64,000 nt of DNA, from contig NC_007651.1 in assembly GCF_000012365.1 (NCBI RefSeq), positions 1,984,001 to 2,048,000 on the forward strand, written 5' to 3'. This document shows positions 21,720-30,123 of the stretch, piece after piece. A model generated the notes under the pieces. The model did no database searches, was not told the DNA's origin, and saw only the letters and a program-made list of their open reading frames with translations. Position 1 is the first letter of the stretch; every line of letters begins with the position of its first letter. This DNA comes from Burkholderia thailandensis E264 (GTDB lineage Bacteria; Pseudomonadota; Gammaproteobacteria; Burkholderiales; Burkholderiaceae). The position numbers and the translations under genes were made by a program.

Positions 21720-22106
21720 TGAATTTGCCTGGGTTTGTGATGAAGCGGGCCTGCCGAGACGCCGAAACGCATTCGCCGCGCTCGATGCGACATCCAGTCG
21801 CTTTGGCGGCGGAATGTAGCGGAATTTCACGGAGCGCATGTTGACGATTCGCAAACAACAATGGGGTTGAGGTCTTGATCTACGTTCAGACGAACTCGAT
21901 GCGGGGGTGAAATCGCGCGTCGGAAAGCGGCGCGGGAGAAGAAGCGCCGGCGCGCCGGACACGCTGCGAGCGCGCGTGCGGCGCGGCGATCTTGTGCTGA
22001 ATCAACGGGAACGCAGATCGACGAGCGAACGGTGGGCGCGGCATGTACCTTCGAGAAGGCGGCCCGTCAAGCCGCATCCCGAATCACGAACCATTTCGCC
22101 CTTCAG
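21720..22106. other. Divergent intergenic region, cyoA / bacteriohemerythrin
   Basis: 387 bp with no credible gene. It must carry the cyo operon promoter on the minus strand and the hemerythrin promoter on the plus strand. A half FNR-like sequence TTGATCTACGTTCA (21875-21888) was seen, but its right half is poor. No NsrR-type palindrome was found here. Confidence 0.6.
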
Positions 22107-22532
22107 ATGCAAGACATTTCAAACGAGCTGAAACCCGAGCTGAAGCTCGACGATCCGTTCGTCGATGCCGTTCACACGGAATTCGTCCAACTGCTCGACG
22201 CGGCCGCGCGCGCGGACGACGCGCATTTCCTGCAGGCGTACGACGCCTGGATCGATCATTGCCGGCAGCACTTCGAGCGGGAAGAGCGCTGGATGGCGAG
22301 CACGAAGTTCGGCCCGCAGTATTGCCATGCGGCCGATCACAACGAGGTGCTGAAAGTGGCGGCGGCCGTGCGCGAGAAGGTCGCGGGCGACGCCCAATTC
22401 GAATTGGGCCGCCGCTTGCTGGCGGAGGCGTCGGAATGGTTCGATCATCACGTCCGGACGATGGACTCGATGATGGTCTCCCATCTGAAGATGCTCAACT
22501 TCGCAATCGCCGACGTGCAGGCCGAGGTGTGA
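22107..22532 (+). CDS. Bacteriohemerythrin-like protein
   Basis: A 141-residue hemerythrin-domain protein. The di-iron ligand pattern is visible in order: H (VDAVHTEFVQLLDA, about 23), H-x-x-x-E (HFEREERWM, about 55-59), H (HAADHNEVLKV, about 74-78) and H-x4-D (WFDHHVRTMDSMM, about 113-119). Such proteins bind O2 or NO at a non-heme di-iron site. Next door are the NO sensor NsrR and a DUF2249 protein (DUF2249 is often linked to hemerythrin-like NO-stress proteins), so NO or oxygen binding for the neighbouring system is a reasonable inference. Convergent with nsrR. Confidence 0.88.
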   Translation: MQDISNELKPELKLDDPFVDAVHTEFVQLLDAAARADDAHFLQAYDAWIDHCRQHFEREERWMASTKFGPQYCHAADHNEVLKVAAAVREKVAGDAQFELGRRLLAEASEWFDHHVRTMDSMMVSHLKMLNFAIADVQAEV

Positions 22533-22679
22533 CGCGATTGCGCTTTCACCCATCGCGATGCGGCGAAGGGGCGAAAGCGCCGAAGCAAAGCGAGCACGGC
22601 CGAATGTGCGGCGCGACGTTCGGCCGCCGCGTTCGCGCGCGACGCGCGCGCGGCGGCGATCAGCATTGGGGCTCGACCG

Positions 22680-23165
22680 TCATCGCGCGCGCGCGATCGA
22701 CTTCGACGGCATCGCGACCGCGAATTCGTGCGTCCTTTCGGCCGCGCTCAATCCGTTCTTCGGCGGCGGGCCGACGAGATCCGCGAGCGTCGCGCCGTCG
22801 AGCTCCTTGAAGTACGCACGCAGTGCGCTGTCGAGCAGCCGCTCGAGCCGGCACTTCGCGGCGAGCATGCACGTGTTCGTGTTCCGGTCGAAGCACTCGA
22901 CGAGACGGAAATCCGTTTCGGACGAGCGAATCACGTCGCCGATGCCGATGCGCTCGGGCGGCAGCGCGAGACGCACGCCGCCACCGCGACCGCGCGTCGT
23001 CTCCAGCGTGCCCTGGCGCGCGAGGCTGTTGACGATCTTCGTCAGATGATTCTTCGACACGTCGTGGCGCTCGGCGAGCTCCGCGATCGTGATGAGCCGG
23101 TCCGGATTCGACGCGCAGTACATCAGCACGCGCAGCGTGTAGTCCGTATATTCAGAGAGTCGCAT
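22680..23165 (-). CDS. nsrR: Rrf2-family NO-sensing repressor NsrR
   Basis: A 161-residue Rrf2 regulator. The winged HTH lies in the first 70 residues (LITIAELAERHDVSKNHLTKIVNSLARQG), and the cluster-binding cysteines are C91, C99 and C105 (CFDRNTNTC then KC), the three-Cys arrangement of NsrR [Fe-S] NO sensors. Length matches the family. ATG at 23165 is preferred; a TTG nine bases upstream would add three residues. A near-consensus 23-bp NsrR box (23176-23198) lies 11 bases upstream of the start, suggesting autoregulation. It is divergent from the DUF2249 gene. IscR, a relative, has a different Cys pattern. Confidence 0.93.
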   Translation of the reverse strand: MRLSEYTDYTLRVLMYCASNPDRLITIAELAERHDVSKNHLTKIVNSLARQGTLETTRGRGGGVRLALPPERIGIGDVIRSSETDFRLVECFDRNTNTCMLAAKCRLERLLDSALRAYFKELDGATLADLVGPPPKNGLSAAERTHEFAVAMPSKSIARAR

Positions 23166-23175
23166 ACGTGGCAAA

Positions 23176-23198
23176 AAGATGCATGTATTGTGTTGCTA
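23176..23198 (-). promoter_or_regulatory. NsrR-type operator in front of nsrR
   Basis: Read on the plus strand it begins AAGATGCATG and continues TATTGTGTTGCTA. It matches the perfect palindrome at 31336-31358 at 18 of 23 positions by hand count. The left half is intact and the right half degraded. Its position directly before the nsrR start fits autorepression. Confidence 0.65.
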
Positions 23199-23216
23199 TT
23201 GAGGGTGGTGCGCTAT

Positions 23217-23239
23217 AACATGCGCAATACATGCACTTT
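23217..23239 (-). promoter_or_regulatory. Second NsrR-type operator, nsrR / DUF2249 intergenic region
   Basis: On the minus strand it reads AAAGTGCATG then TATTGCGCATGTT, the same core TGCATGTATTG as the box at 23176. It sits about 115 bases before the DUF2249 start and 52 before nsrR. The spacing between the two boxes (41 bases start to start, about four helical turns) places them on the same DNA face. Confidence 0.55.
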
Positions 23240-23354
23240 ATATAGTTAACGGCTGCATGTTGCAAGCCGGGTGAACGCTGAGCGCGTTTCCGGCGAACGG
23301 CGGGCGTTCCGCACCGGTCGCGCGCCGTGTCTTCCTCCCTTCAAGGACCATGCC

Positions 23355-23651
23355 ATGAACGAGCAGTACGCATCCGTCATCGACGTTCGTAGGATTCCTC
23401 ATCACAAGCGCCATGCGCTGATCTTCGGCACCTTCGATGCGTTGCCCGACGGGGAAGCATTGCAACTGATCAACGATCACGACCCGAAGCCGCTCTATGA
23501 CCAGTTCGAGCAGCGCGCAGCCGATTCGTTCGAATGGACGTATCTGGAGGCGGGGCCGTCGCAGTGGCGCGTGCAGATCGCGAAGCGCGACGGCGCGCTC
23601 GGACCGGACGCGGGCGACAGCTGCTGCTCGGGCGGCGGCTGCGGCGGTTAA
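23355..23651 (+). CDS. DUF2249 protein with Cys-rich tail
   Basis: A 98-residue protein that is almost entirely a DUF2249 domain (VIDVRRIPHHKRHALIFGTFDALPDG, with NDHDPKPLYDQFE about residues 41-53 and a terminal SQWRVQIAKR). The last residues are CCSGGGCGG, a likely metal-binding tail. AAGGA lies about eight bases before ATG 23355. DUF2249 domains occur in NO-stress proteins, often linked to hemerythrin domains; here the hemerythrin gene is close by and NsrR boxes lie upstream. Biochemical function is not established, so an NO-response role is inference. Confidence 0.85.
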   Translation: MNEQYASVIDVRRIPHHKRHALIFGTFDALPDGEALQLINDHDPKPLYDQFEQRAADSFEWTYLEAGPSQWRVQIAKRDGALGPDAGDSCCSGGGCGG

Positions 23652-23880
23652 GGCGCACGGGGCGATGCGGCGCGATGCCCGCGAGGGGCGGCGCCGCGTC
23701 CCGCTGGCCAAGCGGCGCGCACGCGAATGCGCGGCGAGCGCCGCGCGAGGCCTCTTCGTTCGAATCGGTTCCGGTCGTACCGGAACACATCGACGCGAAC
23801 CGCGCTCTCCAAATGAAACGCCCGCATGCGCGGGCGTGAGCGTATTCCGGATCGGCTTCAGCCAAGCGTGCTTCGCCGCG

Positions 23881-24429
23881 TCAAAGGCCGAGCGTCAGCA
23901 TCGCCGTCTCCGACATTCTCGACCGATCCCACGGCGGATCGAACACCATGTCGACATTGACTTCGCCGACGAACGGCAGCGCGAGCACCTTGTCGGCCAC
24001 CTCGTCGGCGAGCGCTTCTCCCATTCCGCAGCCGGGTGCGGTCAGCGTCATCGTGATCGTTACTTTCAGGCGGTCGTGTTCGGCTGGCTCGATCGCACAA
24101 CCATAGATCAGCCCGAGTTCGACGATGTCGACCGGGATCTCCGGGTCGTAGCAGGTCTTCAGCGTTTGCCGCACGAACGCCTGCGCATCGTCGGGCGATA
24201 CCGGGCCGTCCGGCACGTCGACCGGTTCGGGCGGCGGCTTGCCGATCGCATCGGCGTCGTCGCCGTGCAGTCGCACCATCTGGCCGCCGACGACGAGCGT
24301 GAAGTTCGTGCCGAGCGCCTGCGTGATGTCGGCGACGGTGCCCGCGGGCAAATCGAGCGGCGCGCCGGACGGCACGCATTCGACCGACACCTGCCGCTGC
24401 AGGACGACCGTTTCTCTCGAATGTCTCAT
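23881..24429 (-). CDS. sufT: SUF-system Fe-S assembly protein SufT (DUF59/MIP18 domain)
   Basis: A 182-residue protein whose C-terminal two thirds are a DUF59/MIP18 domain (YDPEIPVDIVELGLIYG, TMTLTAPGCGMGEALADEV and VNVDMVFDPPW). The N-terminal part (about residues 1-80) matches the SufT extension. SufT proteins help load Fe-S clusters onto client proteins. ATG at 24429 overlaps the sufU stop by four bases. Last gene of the sufBCDSU-sufT operon. Confidence 0.92.
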   Translation of the reverse strand: MRHSRETVVLQRQVSVECVPSGAPLDLPAGTVADITQALGTNFTLVVGGQMVRLHGDDADAIGKPPPEPVDVPDGPVSPDDAQAFVRQTLKTCYDPEIPVDIVELGLIYGCAIEPAEHDRLKVTITMTLTAPGCGMGEALADEVADKVLALPFVGEVNVDMVFDPPWDRSRMSETAMLTLGL

Positions 24430-24917
24430 GATGCGCTCGGCTCCGCGTCGGAAGGGGCGGCCACGCGCGTGTCGAGCGCGTGCGCGAGCGCATGCCAGCC
24501 GAGCAGCGCGCATTTGATCCGGCTCGGATAACGCTGCACCGCGGCGAGGCTCGCGAGTTTGCCGAGGTACGCTTCGTCGTGCCCGGCTTGGCCGGTGAGC
24601 ACCGCGCGGAACCGCCGCTGGAGCTCGCGCGCGGCCTCGATGTCGCGGCCGATCACGGCTTCCGTCATCATCGACGCGGACGCGATGCAGATCGCGCAGC
24701 CGTGGCCGTCGAAGCGGATGTCGCCGATCCGGTCGCCTTCGATGCGCAACTGGACTTTCAGGTCGTCGCCGCATTGCGGATTGTGTCCGCGCGCTTCGTG
24801 CGTCGGCGCGGCGAGCTTGCCGAAGTGGCGCGGCGCGCGCTTGTGCTCGACGACGAGCTCCTGATAGAGCGTGCTTTGCGCGTCGCTTGGAACGGTGGGG
24901 GACGCAGTGGGATTCAT
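24426..24917 (-). CDS. sufU: Fe-S scaffold / sulfur acceptor SufU (NifU-like)
   Basis: A 163-residue IscU/SufU-family protein. The three conserved cysteines are in NPQCGDDL (about residue 49), GHGCAICIASASMM (about 74-76) and RIKCALLGWHAL (about 135). SufU works as zinc-dependent sulfur acceptor for SufS in Gram-positives; the sufS-sufU order here replaces the usual SufE of enterics. Both neighbours overlap it by four bases (ATGA), so the operon is tightly coupled. Confidence 0.92.
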   Translation of the reverse strand: MNPTASPTVPSDAQSTLYQELVVEHKRAPRHFGKLAAPTHEARGHNPQCGDDLKVQLRIEGDRIGDIRFDGHGCAICIASASMMTEAVIGRDIEAARELQRRFRAVLTGQAGHDEAYLGKLASLAAVQRYPSRIKCALLGWHALAHALDTRVAAPSDAEPSAS

Positions 24918-26152
24918 CTCAGTACCTTCAATGCTTGCGCGACGCCCGCGACGAGGCGCTCGACCTCGTCGTGCGTGTTGTAGAGCGCGAACGACGCGCG
25001 CGTCGTCGGCCCGCAGCCGAGCCTGTCGAGAAGCGGCTGCGCGCAGTGGAAACCCGTGCGCACGGCGATGCCGCGCTCGTCGAGTAATGTGCCGATATCG
25101 TGCGGATGCGCGTCGTCGGCGACGAAGGACACGATCGCCGAAGGCGACTGCGGCGCGAGCACGGTCACGCCGTCGAGCGCCGCGAGACCCGCTGCGGCGT
25201 GATCGCGCAGCGCGCGCACGTGGGCATCGATCAGGGTGCGGCCGATCGCGTCGATATAGTCGGCGGCGGCCGCGATTCCGACCGCGCCGGCGACGTTCGG
25301 CGTGCCGCCTTCGAGCCGCGCGGGCAGCGCGGCGAACGTCGCGTCCGTCTCGCCGACCCAGCTCACCATGTCGCCGCCGAAGCGCAGCGGGACGAGCCGC
25401 TCGAGCGCGTCCCGGCGGCCGACGAGCGCGCCCGTTCCCATCGGCCCGTACATCTTGTGGCCGGAGAACGCCATGAAATCGCACGCGAGCTTTGACAGGT
25501 CCGGCACTTCATGGCCTACCGCCTGAGCGGCGTCGAGCACCGTCAGCGCGCCGGCCGCCCGTGCGGCGGCGAGCAGCGCCTCGTAGGGCGGCCGCTCGCC
25601 CGTCGCGTTCGAGCACGCCGTGACCGCGAACACGCGCGTGCGCGGCGTCAGCAATCGTTCGAGATCCTGCACATGCAGGCGGCCGTGCGAATCGGGATGC
25701 AGGATTCGCAGTGTCGCGCCGCAACGACGCGCGGCCATCTGCCACGGGACGAGGTTCGCGTGATGCTCGAGTGCGCTGACGACGATCTCGTCGCCTTCCC
25801 GCAGCACGGATCGCGTGTGGCCCGCGAGCGACAGCCCGTGCGCGACGAGATTCAGCGAATCGGTCGTGCCCGACGTGAAGACGAGCAGGTGATCGTCGCT
25901 TGCACCGACGAAGCGCGCGAGCGTGTCGCGCGAGCGCTCGTAGGCATCGGTGGCGCGTTGGCTGAGCGTGTGGACGCCGCGGTGGATGTTGGCGCGATCG
26001 TGCTCGTCGAAGCCGCGGATCGCGGCGAGAACGGGCTGCGGCACGTGCGTCGTCGCCGCGTTGTCGAGATACGCGAGCGGCGCGCCGTTCACGCGCTGCG
26101 CGAGCGCCGGGAAGGCGCTCGCCATCGTGGTCGAACGCAGCATGTCACCCAT
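24914..26152 (-). CDS. sufS: Cysteine desulfurase SufS (group II)
   Basis: A 412-residue PLP enzyme that releases sulfur from cysteine for cluster assembly. It contains AYLDNAATTHVPQPVL (about residues 27-42), the HH of ALEHHANLVPW (about 128-138), the PLP Lys in FSGHKMYGPMGTGAL (about 238), and the persulfide Cys in RTGFHCAQPLLDRLG (about 370). The single Cys-x-x pattern fits group II SufS. It overlaps sufD by eight bases and sufU by four. Confidence 0.95.
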   Translation of the reverse strand: MGDMLRSTTMASAFPALAQRVNGAPLAYLDNAATTHVPQPVLAAIRGFDEHDRANIHRGVHTLSQRATDAYERSRDTLARFVGASDDHLLVFTSGTTDSLNLVAHGLSLAGHTRSVLREGDEIVVSALEHHANLVPWQMAARRCGATLRILHPDSHGRLHVQDLERLLTPRTRVFAVTACSNATGERPPYEALLAAARAAGALTVLDAAQAVGHEVPDLSKLACDFMAFSGHKMYGPMGTGALVGRRDALERLVPLRFGGDMVSWVGETDATFAALPARLEGGTPNVAGAVGIAAAADYIDAIGRTLIDAHVRALRDHAAAGLAALDGVTVLAPQSPSAIVSFVADDAHPHDIGTLLDERGIAVRTGFHCAQPLLDRLGCGPTTRASFALYNTHDEVERLVAGVAQALKVLR

Positions 26153-27383
26153 GATGCGCCTCCGCTTGTTCGGCGAGATGCCGGGCGACTTCGCGTGCGA
26201 GCAGCGCGTCGCCGCCGAGCGTCTCCAGTCTGCCCGGCGTGTCGATGCCGCGCGCGAGCGCGGCGTGCGCCATGCCCGCGACGATCATCGCCAGTGCGTC
26301 TCGGCGATCGAGGCCGCGCTGGCATGCATAGAAGAGCGCGTCTTCGGGCAACGCCCCCCAAGTCGCGCCGTGCGCCGCCTGAACGTCGTCGTGGTGGATC
26401 TCGAGGTGCGGACGCAATACGACGCGCGGCTCGCCGCCTGTCGGAATGCCGCTCAGGCGCTGCCGGAGATCGGCCCCCGACGCGCCCGCGGCGATCGACG
26501 AGAACGCGTTCGCGACGATCTGCGCGTGGCCGCCCGCGAGGGCGAGCGCATCGATCGCGCTTTGCGTATTCGGCGACGCATGCATCGCGCGCACCTGCTG
26601 CTCGAGCCTCGCGTGAGCGGACGCGAACAGCGCGCCGGATGCGCGACCCAGTGCGCGTTCGCCGCGCAGATCGAGCACCGTGCGTTGCAAGTGGTACTCG
26701 CTGCCCGACGCGAGCAGCGATTGCCGGTATTGCGCATCGTGCTCGATCCGCACGTGCACGTGATGGGCGATCCGATCGCGCGCGCCGGGCGTCGCGACGC
26801 GCAGATGGTCGAGTGTCGCGCCGGCGCCAAGCCGCACGTACGCGTGCAGGTTCTGCGTGATCGGGCCGCCGCGGCCGCCGGCGTCGTGCTCGTGCGATTC
26901 GACGAGCATGCAATGCGCGCCGGGCATCACGTCGATCACGACGAGCGGCGCTTCGACGCTCGCGTTCGATTGCAGCCGCAATTGCAGCATCACGGGCGCG
27001 CGATGCGCGGGGCCGCTGCCGATGCGCAGCCGCAAGCCCGCTTCGCACAGCGCGCGATGCGCCCAGAAAAACGGGGCGGCGTCGTCTTCGGACGACGTCG
27101 GCAAGTCCGCGAACAACGCGGCGCGCTCGGCGCAATCCGCGGCGCTGAGCCAGCATGCGTCGATGTGTTCGAGCGAGCCGGAGCCGACAGGCGCGAGCAG
27201 CCAGCCGGCGCGCGCGGCGGCGCTCGGCATGCGGTCCGCGCATGCTTGGCCGGTTTCGCCGCCGAGCCACGCGTCGGCCGCGGGCGGGGGCAGATGGCGG
27301 AACGATTCGTTGTGCCGCGAGATCCAGCCGCGTTCAGCGAGCTGCGCTCGCGCGGCGATCCGTTCGGTGTCTGTCGTCGTCAT
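26145..27383 (-). CDS. sufD: SUF complex subunit SufD
   Basis: A 412-residue SufB/SufD-family protein. The C-terminal part is conserved: ASGADLRQRLSGIPTGGEPRVVLRPHLEIHHDDVQAAHGATWGALPEDALFYACQRGLDRRDAL contains the family's H-x-x-x-C/D region (about residues 315-380) with HGAT and ACQRG. The N-terminus is weakly conserved, as usual for SufD. It partners SufB and SufC in the SufBC2D scaffold. Four bases separate it from sufC. Confidence 0.92.
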   Translation of the reverse strand: MTTTDTERIAARAQLAERGWISRHNESFRHLPPPAADAWLGGETGQACADRMPSAAARAGWLLAPVGSGSLEHIDACWLSAADCAERAALFADLPTSSEDDAAPFFWAHRALCEAGLRLRIGSGPAHRAPVMLQLRLQSNASVEAPLVVIDVMPGAHCMLVESHEHDAGGRGGPITQNLHAYVRLGAGATLDHLRVATPGARDRIAHHVHVRIEHDAQYRQSLLASGSEYHLQRTVLDLRGERALGRASGALFASAHARLEQQVRAMHASPNTQSAIDALALAGGHAQIVANAFSSIAAGASGADLRQRLSGIPTGGEPRVVLRPHLEIHHDDVQAAHGATWGALPEDALFYACQRGLDRRDALAMIVAGMAHAALARGIDTPGRLETLGGDALLAREVARHLAEQAEAHHG

Positions 27384-27387
27384 CGCG

Positions 27388-28158
27388 TCAAGCCTCCGCG
27401 AGCGCGTCCGTGCGAACGAAGCCCTTCGCCGCGATGTCGCGGGCGAGGGCGAGATCGCCGGATTCGGCGATGCGTCCGCGGTCGAGCAGCAACACCGTAT
27501 CGGGCGCGAGCGATTCGATCATCTGCAGGTAATGCGACACGATCACGAACGCGGTGCCTTGCTCGCGCAGCCGGCCGATCAGATCGACCGCCGCGCGCAC
27601 GCCGTCGACGTCCATCCCCGAGTCGATTTCGTCGAGCATCGCGAGCCGCGGGCGCAGCAGCGCGAGCTGCAACAGCTCGTTGCGCTTGCGCTCGCCACCC
27701 GAGAAACCTTCGTTCATCGAACGGTTGAGCATCGCGTCCGGCAGCCCGACGCGCGCGGCGGACGCGCGCGCGTCGCCGAGAAAGTCGACCGCGTCGAGCG
27801 CGGTGTCGCCGCGCGCCTCGCGCACCGCATTGAGCGCGGTGCGGATGAAGAGACTGTTCTTCACGCCGGGGATGTCGGGCGGCGCCTGGAACGACAGGAA
27901 CAGGCCGGCGCGCGCGCGCTCCTGCACGCTCATCGCGAGCAGGTCCCGCCCGCCGAATCGCGCATGGCCGTGCGTCACGCGATAGGCGGGATGTCCCGCG
28001 AGCGTCATGCCGAGCGTGCTCTTGCCGCTGCCGTTCGCGCCCATCAGCACGACGAGCGCGCCTGCCGGCACGGTGAGCGATACCGACTGCAGCACGCGGC
28101 GCTTCGCGACGTCGACGCTCAGGTCGAATACCTGCAGCAAGGGTTCGGATCGATTCAT
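27388..28158 (-). CDS. sufC: SUF complex ATPase SufC
   Basis: A 256-residue ABC-type ATPase without a membrane partner. Walker A is GANGSGKST (about residues 39-47), the signature is FSGGERKRNELLQLALL (about 149-165), and Walker B is LAMLDEIDSGMD (about 170-181), the SufC-specific form. ATG at 28158 has AAGGA at good spacing; an upstream ATG at 28179 would add seven residues. It energises cluster assembly on SufBC2D. Confidence 0.95.
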   Translation of the reverse strand: MNRSEPLLQVFDLSVDVAKRRVLQSVSLTVPAGALVVLMGANGSGKSTLGMTLAGHPAYRVTHGHARFGGRDLLAMSVQERARAGLFLSFQAPPDIPGVKNSLFIRTALNAVREARGDTALDAVDFLGDARASAARVGLPDAMLNRSMNEGFSGGERKRNELLQLALLRPRLAMLDEIDSGMDVDGVRAAVDLIGRLREQGTAFVIVSHYLQMIESLAPDTVLLLDRGRIAESGDLALARDIAAKGFVRTDALAEA

Positions 28159-28188
28159 GGTGATTCCTTCGTTCGTCATGTGTGGGGA

Positions 28189-29643
28189 TCAGCCGACGGC
28201 GCCTTCGAGCGACACCGCGAGCAGCGCTTTGGCCTCGAGCGCGAATTCCATCGGCAGCGCTTCGAGCACGGCCTGGCAGAAGCCGCCGACGATGAGCGCC
28301 GTCGCTTCCTGCGGATCGATGCCGCGCTGCTGGCAATAGAAGAGGCGGTCTTCGGAGATGCGCGTCGTCGTCGCCTCGTGCTCGACGACTGCGTCGTCGC
28401 GCGCGCTCTCGACATACGGGAACGTGTGCGCGCCGCATTGCGGGCCGATCAGCAGCGAATCGCACTGCGTATGGTTGCGCGCGCCCTCGGCCGTGCGCGC
28501 GACGCGCACGAGCCCCCGGTAGCTGTTCTGCGCGCGGCCCGCGCTGATGCCTTTCGAGACGATCCGGCTGCGCGTGTTGCGGCCGAGGTGAATCATCTTC
28601 GTGCCGGTGTCGGCCTGCTGACAATGGTTCGATACGGCGATCGAATGGAACTCGCCGCTCGATTCGTCGCCGCGCAGCACGACGCTCGGGTACTTCCAAG
28701 TGATCGCGGAGCCCGTCTCGATCTGCGTCCATGCGATTCGCGAGCGAGCGCCCGCGCACAGGCCGCGCTTCGTCACGAAGTTGTAGATGCCCCCGACGCC
28801 GTTCGCATCGCCCGGATACCAGTTCTGCACGGTCGAGTACTTGATGTGCGCGTCGTCATGCGCGATGAGCTCGACGACGGCCGCGTGCAGTTGATGCTCG
28901 TCGCGCTGCGGCGCGGTGCAACCTTCGAGGTAGCTGACGTGACTGCCGGGCTCGGCGATGATCAGCGTGCGTTCGAACTGGCCGGTGTTCTGCGCGTTGA
29001 TCCGGAAGTACGACGACAGCTCCATCGGGCAGCGCACGCCTTGCGGCACGTAGACGAACGAGCCGTCGGAGAACACCGCCGAGTTCAGCGCCGCGTAGAA
29101 GTTGTCGGCGGGCGGCACGACGGTGCCGAGATAGCGCTCGATCAGCTCCGGATGATGCTCGACCGCGTGCGAGAACGAACAGAAGATCACGCCCGCCTCG
29201 GCGAGCTGCTCGCGAAAGGTCGTGCCGACGGATACCGAATCGAACACCGCGTCGACTGCGACGCCCGCGAGCCTGGCGCGCTCGTGCAACGGCACGTTCA
29301 GCTTCTCGTAGGTTTCGAGCAGCTTCGGATCGACGTCGTCGAGGCTCTTCGGGCGGTCTTTCAGCGATTTCGGCGCCGAGTAGTATGACTGCGCCTGGAA
29401 ATCGATCGGCGCGATGCGCAGCTGGCCCCAATCGGGCGGCGCCATCGCAAGCCAGCGCTCGAATGCGGCGAGCCGCCATTTCAGCAGGAATGCCGGTTCG
29501 CGCTTGCGGCGCGAGATCTCGCGAACGACGTTTTCGTCGAGGCCGGGCGGCAGCGAATCGGATTCGATGTCGGTCACGAATCCGTGCCGATACGATTGTT
29601 CGAGCGCTCTCGCGAGCGGCGTGGGTTGATCGACGTTGAGCAT
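28189..29643 (-). CDS. sufB: SUF complex scaffold SufB
   Basis: A 484-residue SufB, first gene of the operon. Conserved segments include [20 protein letters not shown] (about residues 229-248), [21 protein letters not shown] (about 255-275), QNWYPG, and the C-terminal [18 protein letters not shown] (Cys about 405) with [20 protein letters not shown] (about 432-451). This is the usual length for SufB. ATG at 29643 opens the family-like [22 protein letters not shown]; upstream in-frame codons are not conserved-looking. An NsrR-like half-palindrome lies about 90 bases upstream. Confidence 0.95.
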   Translation of the reverse strand: MLNVDQPTPLARALEQSYRHGFVTDIESDSLPPGLDENVVREISRRKREPAFLLKWRLAAFERWLAMAPPDWGQLRIAPIDFQAQSYYSAPKSLKDRPKSLDDVDPKLLETYEKLNVPLHERARLAGVAVDAVFDSVSVGTTFREQLAEAGVIFCSFSHAVEHHPELIERYLGTVVPPADNFYAALNSAVFSDGSFVYVPQGVRCPMELSSYFRINAQNTGQFERTLIIAEPGSHVSYLEGCTAPQRDEHQLHAAVVELIAHDDAHIKYSTVQNWYPGDANGVGGIYNFVTKRGLCAGARSRIAWTQIETGSAITWKYPSVVLRGDESSGEFHSIAVSNHCQQADTGTKMIHLGRNTRSRIVSKGISAGRAQNSYRGLVRVARTAEGARNHTQCDSLLIGPQCGAHTFPYVESARDDAVVEHEATTTRISEDRLFYCQQRGIDPQEATALIVGGFCQAVLEALPMEFALEAKALLAVSLEGAVG

Positions 29644-30123
29644 GGGCGAATCCGTGTAGAGCAGGGAGGCCGCCTCCGCGCGGTTCGATGTGCAACGCGC
29701 GGCGCGACTCGATTCGGTCTGTAGCCTTAATTGTTGTATATGGTATGCATCTATTTGGCTGGCCGCAAGCGCGCAAGCGGAGACCCTGTTTCGAGTCGTG
29801 TCTTTATCGGCGGGATGCGGCCGGGGTGCGGCCTGAAAGCGAGGCGACGCCGGCCTCTCGTGCGTCGAGAAGTCGCGCTCGTGCGCGGCTCGAGGCGAAC
29901 GTCGCAGCGCAGTGCCAGGGAATACGTCTGCGGCGACGCGGCTTCCGGCATGCTGGCCGAACGTCGCGACGAAAAAGGACGAGCCGAAACCACTTCGGCG
30001 TCCGTCTCGAACGGGGCGGGTGCTGGATGACGATGAGGCGCGGCGCGGCATCGGCGCGTTTCGTGCCGACGGCCGCCGCATCGCGCGCACTCGAGACGGG
30101 CGTGCGACGCGCCGGCGTTCGCC
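29644..30123. other. 480-bp intergenic region upstream of sufB
   Basis: No convincing gene on either strand. The part next to sufB (29700-29760) is noticeably AT-richer and contains the NsrR-like site at 29731-29753 and presumably the suf promoter. The remainder up to the nnrS stop is GC-rich and shows nothing I can identify. Confidence 0.6.
29731..29753 (-). promoter_or_regulatory. Possible NsrR operator upstream of the suf operon
   Basis: On the minus strand it reads TAGATGCATACC then ATATACAACAA. One half (AGATGCAT) is identical to the strong NsrR box at 31336, while the other is diverged; 14 of 23 positions match by hand count. It sits 88 bases upstream of sufB in an AT-rich patch. An IscR-type site cannot be excluded. 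Confidence 0.4.

Noticed and set aside
21875..21888. TTGATCTACGTTCA in front of the cyo operon as an FNR box
   Set aside because: Only the left half matches; the right half GTTCA differs too much from ATCAA to claim a site.
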